Below, one piece after another: positions 5,627 through 9,414 of a stretch of 9,414 nt of DNA. This DNA is from an uncultured Bacilli bacterium (GTDB lineage: Bacteria; Bacillota_I; Bacilli_A; RF39; UBA660): the NCBI GenBank assembly GCA_947629125.1, contig CANRCO010000045.1, positions 1-9,414 of the forward strand, in the 5' to 3' direction. The notes under the pieces were generated by a model. It was not told the origin of the DNA. It saw only the letters and a program-made list of their open reading frames with translations, and searched no databases. Position 1 is the first letter of the stretch; every line of letters starts with the position of its first letter. Made by a program: the position numbers and the translations under genes.

Positions 5627-6049
5627 ATGAAAAAAGGATTTACTTTAGTTGAAATATTAGCCGTTATTGTTATTTTAGGGATAATAATGGTAATTGGTTC
5701 TATTGCAGTAGTTAATATTTTAAATAATTCAGATGAAAAGAATTTAATTACTGAAGGAGAAAAATTAGCTGAAGCAGCAAAATTATATTATGATGCAGAA
5801 AATATGAGTGGTGATATTTGTATTAGTTTAAATACTTTAGTTGATAATGGTTACTATCAAAAACAAAATAGTAGTTATCATGGTTCTGTTAGAATAAGCT
5901 CTAAAAAAACATCTAGTGGGGGAATAAGTGGAGTAAAAACTACTGCTCAATGGTTTATTACTAATAAAAAACTATATTTAAGTAGTGGAAACAATCATGA
6001 ATCTTATGATTGTACTGATTATGATATGGATAACTGTAATGGTTGTTAG
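5627..6049 (+). CDS. Second prepilin-like protein
   Basis: This is a 140-residue protein with a minimal prepilin leader: MKKG, cleavage between Gly4 and Phe5, FTLVEILAVIVILGIIMVI with Glu9 at +5, and a hydrophobic helix to about residue 32. The head has AAKLYYDAE (50-58), ICISLNTL (64-71), YYQKQNSSYHGSVRI, AQWFITNKKLYLSSGN and a Cys-rich end (Cys129, Cys137, Cys140, finishing CNGC). The order of a helix, an ICxxxxxL strand, a GxxGS or HGS turn and a hairpin ending in SGN or EGN parallels the zinc-ribbon protein's domains, with a Lys/Ser/Gly-rich insertion at about 92-106. Start supported by AAGGTGA (5616-5622). The extra C-terminal cysteines are not found in the first pilin. The nfo gene begins 14 nt after the stop and may be read through from here. 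The exact role (major pilin, minor pilin or pseudopilin) cannot be told. Confidence 0.85.
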   Translation: MKKGFTLVEILAVIVILGIIMVIGSIAVVNILNNSDEKNLITEGEKLAEAAKLYYDAENMSGDICISLNTLVDNGYYQKQNSSYHGSVRISSKKTSSGGISGVKTTAQWFITNKKLYLSSGNNHESYDCTDYDMDNCNGC

Positions 6050-6063
6050 AAAGTGGTAGTGTT

Positions 6064-6966
6064 ATGATTATAGGTAGTCACGTTTCATTTAGTCAAGAAC
6101 AATTATTGGGTAGTGTTAAAGAAGCTTTAAGTTATGGAGCTAATACATTCATGTTTTATACTGGTGCACCTCAAAATACTAAAAGACAAAATATAAATCA
6201 AGAATATTTAAAACAAGCTTGGGAATTAATGCAAAAAAATAACATTGATATTGCTCATGTTATTTGTCATGCTCCTTATATAATTAATTTAGCTAATAAT
6301 CTTGATCCAGAAAAATGGCAATTTAGTATTAATTTTTTAAAAAATGAAATAAATCGTTGTGAACAAATGCAAATTAAATATATGGTTTTACATCCTGGTA
6401 GTCATGTCTCTTTAACTAAAGAAGAAGGTTTGAATAATATTGTTCAGGCGTTGAATTTTATTATTCGTGATGATGATAAATGTATGATTTTATTAGAAAC
6501 TATGGCTGGTAAGGGTAGTGAATGTGGCGCTAATTTAGATGAAATAGCTTATATTTTAAATGGTGTTAAATCCAAAAATATTGGAGTATGTCTTGATACT
6601 TGTCATTTAAATGATGCTGGCTATGATATGAGTGATTTTGATAAATTTTTAAATTTGTTTGATGAAAAAATAGGTTTAGAAAAAATTAAATGTATTCACA
6701 TTAATGATAGTAAAAATGTTATAAATTCTCATAAAGACCGTCATGAAAATATTGGCTTTGGAACAATTGGTTTTCCTAATTTAGTTAATATAGTTCATCA
6801 TCCTAAATTAAAAGATGTTCCTAAAATATTAGAAACACCTTACATTGGTGAAGATGATACCGATAAAAATTGTATCTATCCACCATATAAATTTGAAATT
6901 GAAATGCTTCAAAACAAAAGCTTTTCTAAAGACTTGTTAACAAAAATACGTTTATATTATAAATAA
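6064..6966 (+). CDS. nfo: Deoxyribonuclease IV (AP endonuclease IV)
   Basis: This is a 300-residue TIM-barrel endonuclease IV, the usual Bacilli length. It cuts the phosphodiester bond 5' of abasic sites in base excision repair and also acts on 3'-blocked ends. All trinuclear zinc ligands are recognisable: His69 (ICHAPY), His110 (VLHPGSH), Glu145 (LLETMAGKG), Asp178 and His181 (CLDTCH), His212 (IHINDSK), Asp225 and His227 (DRHENIG) and Glu257 (ILETP). Other family landmarks are GSHVSFS at the N-terminus and NTFMFYTGAPQNTKR. ATG 6064 was preferred to TTG 6043 because the family starts just before the IGSHV motif and the TTG lies inside the preceding prepilin gene. The ribosome-binding site is poor (AAAGTGGT), which suggests modest expression or coupling to the upstream gene. 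The 3' end overlaps the convergent small gene by 10 nt. Confidence 0.96.
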   Translation: MIIGSHVSFSQEQLLGSVKEALSYGANTFMFYTGAPQNTKRQNINQEYLKQAWELMQKNNIDIAHVICHAPYIINLANNLDPEKWQFSINFLKNEINRCEQMQIKYMVLHPGSHVSLTKEEGLNNIVQALNFIIRDDDKCMILLETMAGKGSECGANLDEIAYILNGVKSKNIGVCLDTCHLNDAGYDMSDFDKFLNLFDEKIGLEKIKCIHINDSKNVINSHKDRHENIGFGTIGFPNLVNIVHHPKLKDVPKILETPYIGEDDTDKNCIYPPYKFEIEMLQNKSFSKDLLTKIRLYYK

Positions 6967-7217
6967 CTACCATATTTTTGGTAGTATTCAATTGCTAATT
7001 TTTTAATTTTAGCAAAATTTTCTGGTGAATAATGCGATTTATACATTTCAAAATTTAATAAAGATGGATTACCTATAACGGTTTTCCAATTCTTTTTTAT
7101 AAATAAAAATGTAAATTCTAATTCTTCTTCACTTAAGAAAATATTTTTTTGTTGGGCAAAATTATTTACTTGTTCTTTTGTTAAGGTCTTTACATATTTT
7201 TCTATTAAATTATGCAT
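6957..7217 (-). CDS. Small YqfT-like (DUF2624-type) protein
   Basis: This is an 86-residue soluble, mostly helical protein. The N-terminal segment LIEKYVKTLTKEQVNNFAQQKNIFLSEEE resembles the DUF2624 pattern (KxxxLTKEELLxYAxQYxIxIxxxQA), and the C-terminal YSPENFAKIKKLAIEYYQKYG matches its SPETARKxxELxxxF helix. B. subtilis yqfT, of that family, neighbours the endonuclease IV gene yqfS, so the adjacency to nfo supports the call; the match is by eye and several positions differ. AGGTGA on the minus strand (complement of 7223-7228) sits 5 nt before the ATG. It is convergent with nfo (10-nt overlap) and divergent from the penicillin-binding protein gene. Function unknown; a link to DNA repair would be inference from position only. 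Confidence 0.7.
   Translation of the reverse strand: MHNLIEKYVKTLTKEQVNNFAQQKNIFLSEEELEFTFLFIKKNWKTVIGNPSLLNFEMYKSHYSPENFAKIKKLAIEYYQKYGSYL
6966..6985. terminator. Weak hairpin at the nfo/yqfT convergent junction
   Basis: ACTACCA (6966-6972) pairs with TGGTAGT (6979-6985) around a six-base loop, placed where two convergent genes end. No clean T-tract follows on either strand, and it lies in the coding end of the minus-strand gene, so a bidirectional terminator role is tentative. Confidence 0.35.
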
Positions 7218-7222
7218 CTAAA

Positions 7223-7276
7223 TCACCTAATATATTGTATGTTTTAAGAAAAAAAATGAATACTAATATTAGGTGA
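7223..7276. repeat. Inverted repeat spanning both Shine-Dalgarno sites of a divergent gene pair
   Basis: TCACCTAATAT (7223-7233) is the exact complement of ATATTAGGTGA (7266-7276), an 11-bp inverted repeat with 32 nt between the arms. Each arm contains the AGGTGA ribosome-binding site of one gene, the minus-strand yqfT-like gene and the plus-strand penicillin-binding protein. Part of the symmetry is expected from shared Shine-Dalgarno use; the extra ATATT is not. Confidence 0.6.
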
Positions 7277-7282
7277 ATTTAA

Positions 7283-9256
7283 TTGAAAAAGACATCATTT
7301 ATTATAATTAGTATTTTTATTTTTCTCTTTTTTGGTCTTATAGTTGGGAAAATTAGTTTTTTAATGTTTAAAAATGGTCAATTTTATAATGAACAATTAA
7401 AAATGCGAACGCAAATATATATTGAAGGAGCTAGTGCACCAAGAGGAAGAATATTAGATGTTAATGGGAAAGTTTTAGTAGATAATATTGGAGTAAAAAC
7501 GATTGTTTATAATAAATTAAAAGATGTCACAACTACAAAAGAAATTGATATTGCTAATAAACTAGCAAATATATTATCAGTTGAAAAAGAAGATGATGAA
7601 CAAAAGATTAAAGAATTTTATATGTTAACTCATCAACAAGAAGTTGATAATTTAATTACAGCTAAGGAATATACTGATTATGAAAATCGTAAAATTACTA
7701 CGAAAGAATTAGAACAATTAAAGTTAAGTCGTATAACTAATGAGATGCTTAGTAATTATACTGAAACCGATTTAAAAACAATTCATATTTATAATTTAAT
7801 GAACAAAGGTTACTTATATGAAAAAAAGAATATATTAGAAAATGTTAGTGATAGTGAATATGCTTTAGTAATTGAACAGAATATTGAAGGAATTACGGGA
7901 GAATTAACTTGGAACCGGACTTATCCATATGGTGATGTTTTAAAAAAAATTTTTGGAACAGTGAGTAATAGTGTTCCTTCGGAAAAGAAAAAAGAGTTTT
8001 TAAAAAAAGGTTATGCTTTAACTGACCGGGTTGGAATCAGTTATTTAGAAAGTGAATATGAAGAATATTTAAAGGGACAAAAAGCAATTTATAAAGTGAA
8101 TAGTGATAATACTTTATCCATAGTCCAAGAAGAACAAAAGGGTAATGATTTAGTTTTATCAATTGATATTGATGTTCAAATGAAATTAGAAGAAATTTTA
8201 CGTAATCAAATTTTGGCAGCTAAAAAGATGGCTAATACTAATTATTTTAATGAAAGTTATGCAATTGTTAGTAATCCTCAAAATGGGTCAATTTTAGCTA
8301 TTGGTGGACAAAGGTTAATTGGAAGTACTAAAAATCCTTCTTGGGAGGATGTTAATTTAAATATAATTAATAATTCTTATACTGTTGGTTCAATTGTTAA
8401 AGGAGCATCTATGACTGTTGGTTATCAAAATCGAATTGTCGATATTGGTACAAAATATCGTGATGCTTGCGTTAAATTATATTTAGTACCAGCCAAATGT
8501 AGTTATAAATCTTTAGGAGTTGTTGATGATGTTAAAGCTTTAGCTAATTCTTCTAATTATTATCAGTTTATGATTGCTATTGGTTTAACAAAACAAAAAT
8601 ATAAATATGATATGAAATTAAATGCTACAGCCAATCATTTTAAAATTTATCGAGATACTTTTGCTTCTTATGGTTTAGGAGTTAAAACTGGAGTTGATTT
8701 ACCTGATGAAAAGTTAGGAATTATTGGCAAGACTGTTGCTGATGATTTACTCCTTAATTTAGCCATTGGACAATATGATACATACACACCAATTGAACTA
8801 CTTCAATATATTAATACTATAGCTAATAATGGTAAAAGAATTTCTCCAGCTTTTATGAAACAAATTGTAGCAAGTGATGGTAAAATTTTAATGGAAAACC
8901 CTCATAAAGTAATTGATAAAGTTGTAATGGAAGATAAATATTTTGAGCGAATAAAAACAGGTTTAAATCAAGTTATGTTAAGTGGAACAGGAAAAAACTA
9001 TGTAAATAGTATTTATAATCCAGCTGGAAAAACCGGAACAAGTGAAACTTTATATGATTCCAATAATGATGGAATTGGTGATGTTATGACTATTACTTCA
9101 AGTTTTATTACTTTTTTCCCAATTGATAATCCACAATATAGTATGGTTGTTATTGCTCCAAATGTTAGTCATAATAATGGTTCTTATAATTATAAAGCTC
9201 CTGTAAATCGATTGATTAGTCGAGAAATTAGTGACTATTTAATGACGAGAAGTTAA
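7283..9256 (+). CDS. Class B penicillin-binding protein (transpeptidase, PBP2-like)
   Basis: This is a 657-residue peptidoglycan D,D-transpeptidase with a short cytoplasmic end and one transmembrane helix (about 5-27), acting outside the membrane. The class B N-terminal dimerisation module begins APRGRILDVNGKVL (52-65) and includes RTYPYGDVLKKIFGTVS (212-228) and GISYLESEYEEYLKGQKA (251-268). The transpeptidase domain carries all catalytic motifs: SxxK as Ser370-Ile-Val-Lys373, SxN as Ser423-Ser-Asn425, and KTG at 583-585 (AGKTGTSE). No PASTA domains follow, which favours a PBP2/MrdA or PbpA/PbpH-type elongation enzyme over SpoVD/PBP2X, though this is not certain. Just after KTG, residues 592-600 read DSNNDGIGD, an EF-hand-like DxNxDGxxD loop. 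The start is TTG at 7283, with AGGTGA (7271-7276) 6 nt before it and no better in-frame ATG before the signal anchor. The gene is transcribed alone, divergent from the yqfT-like gene. Confidence 0.92.
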   Translation: MKKTSFIIISIFIFLFFGLIVGKISFLMFKNGQFYNEQLKMRTQIYIEGASAPRGRILDVNGKVLVDNIGVKTIVYNKLKDVTTTKEIDIANKLANILSVEKEDDEQKIKEFYMLTHQQEVDNLITAKEYTDYENRKITTKELEQLKLSRITNEMLSNYTETDLKTIHIYNLMNKGYLYEKKNILENVSDSEYALVIEQNIEGITGELTWNRTYPYGDVLKKIFGTVSNSVPSEKKKEFLKKGYALTDRVGISYLESEYEEYLKGQKAIYKVNSDNTLSIVQEEQKGNDLVLSIDIDVQMKLEEILRNQILAAKKMANTNYFNESYAIVSNPQNGSILAIGGQRLIGSTKNPSWEDVNLNIINNSYTVGSIVKGASMTVGYQNRIVDIGTKYRDACVKLYLVPAKCSYKSLGVVDDVKALANSSNYYQFMIAIGLTKQKYKYDMKLNATANHFKIYRDTFASYGLGVKTGVDLPDEKLGIIGKTVADDLLLNLAIGQYDTYTPIELLQYINTIANNGKRISPAFMKQIVASDGKILMENPHKVIDKVVMEDKYFERIKTGLNQVMLSGTGKNYVNSIYNPAGKTGTSETLYDSNNDGIGDVMTITSSFITFFPIDNPQYSMVVIAPNVSHNNGSYNYKAPVNRLISREISDYLMTRS

Positions 9257-9263
9257 TTTATAG

Positions 9264-9313
9264 TGTCAAATTTTTTTGAAAATGTCAGTAGATAATTTTT
9301 TGAAAATGTCAGT
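9264..9313. repeat. TGTCAGT direct repeats, possible insertion-sequence end
   Basis: The 18-mer TTTTTTGAAAATGTCAGT occurs at 9272-9289 and again at 9296-9313 (period 24), with a third partial TGTCA at 9264-9268. Multiple subterminal repeats beginning TG are known at the ends of IS21-family elements. No transposase is visible before the window ends, so the assignment is tentative; the direct repeats themselves are certain. Confidence 0.45.
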
Positions 9314-9332
9314 GAAAGTGTAATATAAATAT

Positions 9333-9355
9333 CAAATAAGGCAAAGCCTTATTTG
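9333..9355 (+). terminator. Perfect 10-bp stem-loop downstream of the PBP gene
   Basis: CAAATAAGGC (9333-9342) pairs with GCCTTATTTG (9346-9355) around an AAA loop. It is the most GC-rich stem in the window, but the nearest T-run (9370-9376) starts 15 nt later, so it is not a canonical terminator. It could stop transcription from the PBP gene or belong to the possible mobile element. Confidence 0.4.
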
Positions 9356-9414
9356 TAAAAATATTATACTTTTTTTAATTAGTCAAGGTTCACGATGAAC
9401 TCACTTCGTTCGAC

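Larger units (their letters stand above)
9257..9414. other. Noncoding right end with composition change
   Basis: No gene is visible in this 158-nt stretch. It holds the TGTCAGT repeats, the stem-loop at 9333-9355, a T-run at 9370-9376, and a last segment (9381-9414) at about 47% G+C against a much lower background. In that segment GTTCA (9388-9392) pairs with TGAAC (9396-9400), and GAAC (9397-9400) can instead pair with GTTC (9408-9411). The minus strand reads 11 open codons into a TAA at 9379-9381, possibly the tail of a gene beyond the window. Confidence 0.5.

Noticed and set aside
6043..6063. TTG start extending deoxyribonuclease IV by seven residues
   Set aside because: It overlaps the preceding prepilin gene, and the family begins just before the IGSHV motif at the ATG 6064.
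6992..7015. TTGCTAA/TTAGCAA inverted repeat in the yqfT-like gene
   Set aside because: It lies inside coding sequence (the AKIKKLAIEYY segment) with a 10-nt loop; easily chance in AT-rich DNA.
9264..9313. Repeats at the right end considered as a CRISPR array
   Set aside because: The unit is 18 nt with a six-base gap and only two full copies; no spacers of CRISPR length and no cas genes.
9381..9414. tRNA or tRNA T-arm suggested by GGTTCACGATGAAC
   Set aside because: No acceptor, D-arm or anticodon stem can be built around it within the window.

Overview
The window is very AT-rich and tightly packed. It uses AGGTGA/AGAGG-type Shine-Dalgarno sites and has Bacilli-type gene content: spoIIAA/sigF-like genes, ylbD, ylbE, a yqfT-like gene beside nfo, and a Gram-positive undecaprenol-kinase-type dgkA. 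All tryptophans in the called genes are TGG, so the genetic code looks standard. This fits an uncultured low-GC member of Bacilli (RF39/Erysipelotrichia-like gut lineages are a plausible guess). Taxonomy is inferred from gene content only.

Layout, left to right. (1) Positions 2-961 hold the 3' part of a surface-protein gene with a WRIIGV...VRPVLYLK domain, cut by the window edge and followed by a long composite hairpin. (2) Positions 1057-2063 hold a SpoIIAA-like STAS protein followed 8 nt later by a SigF-like sigma factor; the SpoIIAB kinase/anti-sigma gene usually between them is absent. (3) Positions 2129-3125 hold a PAP2 lipid phosphatase overlapping a DgkA-type lipid kinase, two plausible activities for undecaprenyl-phosphate recycling. 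(4) Positions 3169-3756 hold ylbD and ylbE back to back, closed by a near-perfect terminator inside the ylbE 3' end. (5) Positions 3819-6049 hold a clear promoter and three genes: a prepilin-like protein, a zinc-ribbon membrane protein with two head domains, and a second prepilin-like protein. The globular parts of all three look related. (6) Positions 6064-6966 hold deoxyribonuclease IV, tail-to-tail with a small yqfT-like gene on the minus strand. (7) Positions 7283-9256 hold a class B penicillin-binding protein, divergent from the yqfT-like gene. (8) Positions 9257-9414 are noncoding, with direct TGTCAGT repeats, a hairpin and a less AT-rich end; this may be the edge of an insertion sequence.

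The most unusual part is region 5. One head module appears in two anchoring formats: behind a prepilin N-terminal helix in the two flanking genes, and in tandem behind a zinc ribbon, an Asn/Pro/Val-rich linker and a transmembrane helix in the middle gene. The distal halves of the two tandem modules are about 94% identical in DNA while the proximal halves have diverged strongly, which suggests recent local homogenisation. No pilus assembly genes (ATPase, platform protein, prepilin peptidase) lie in the window.
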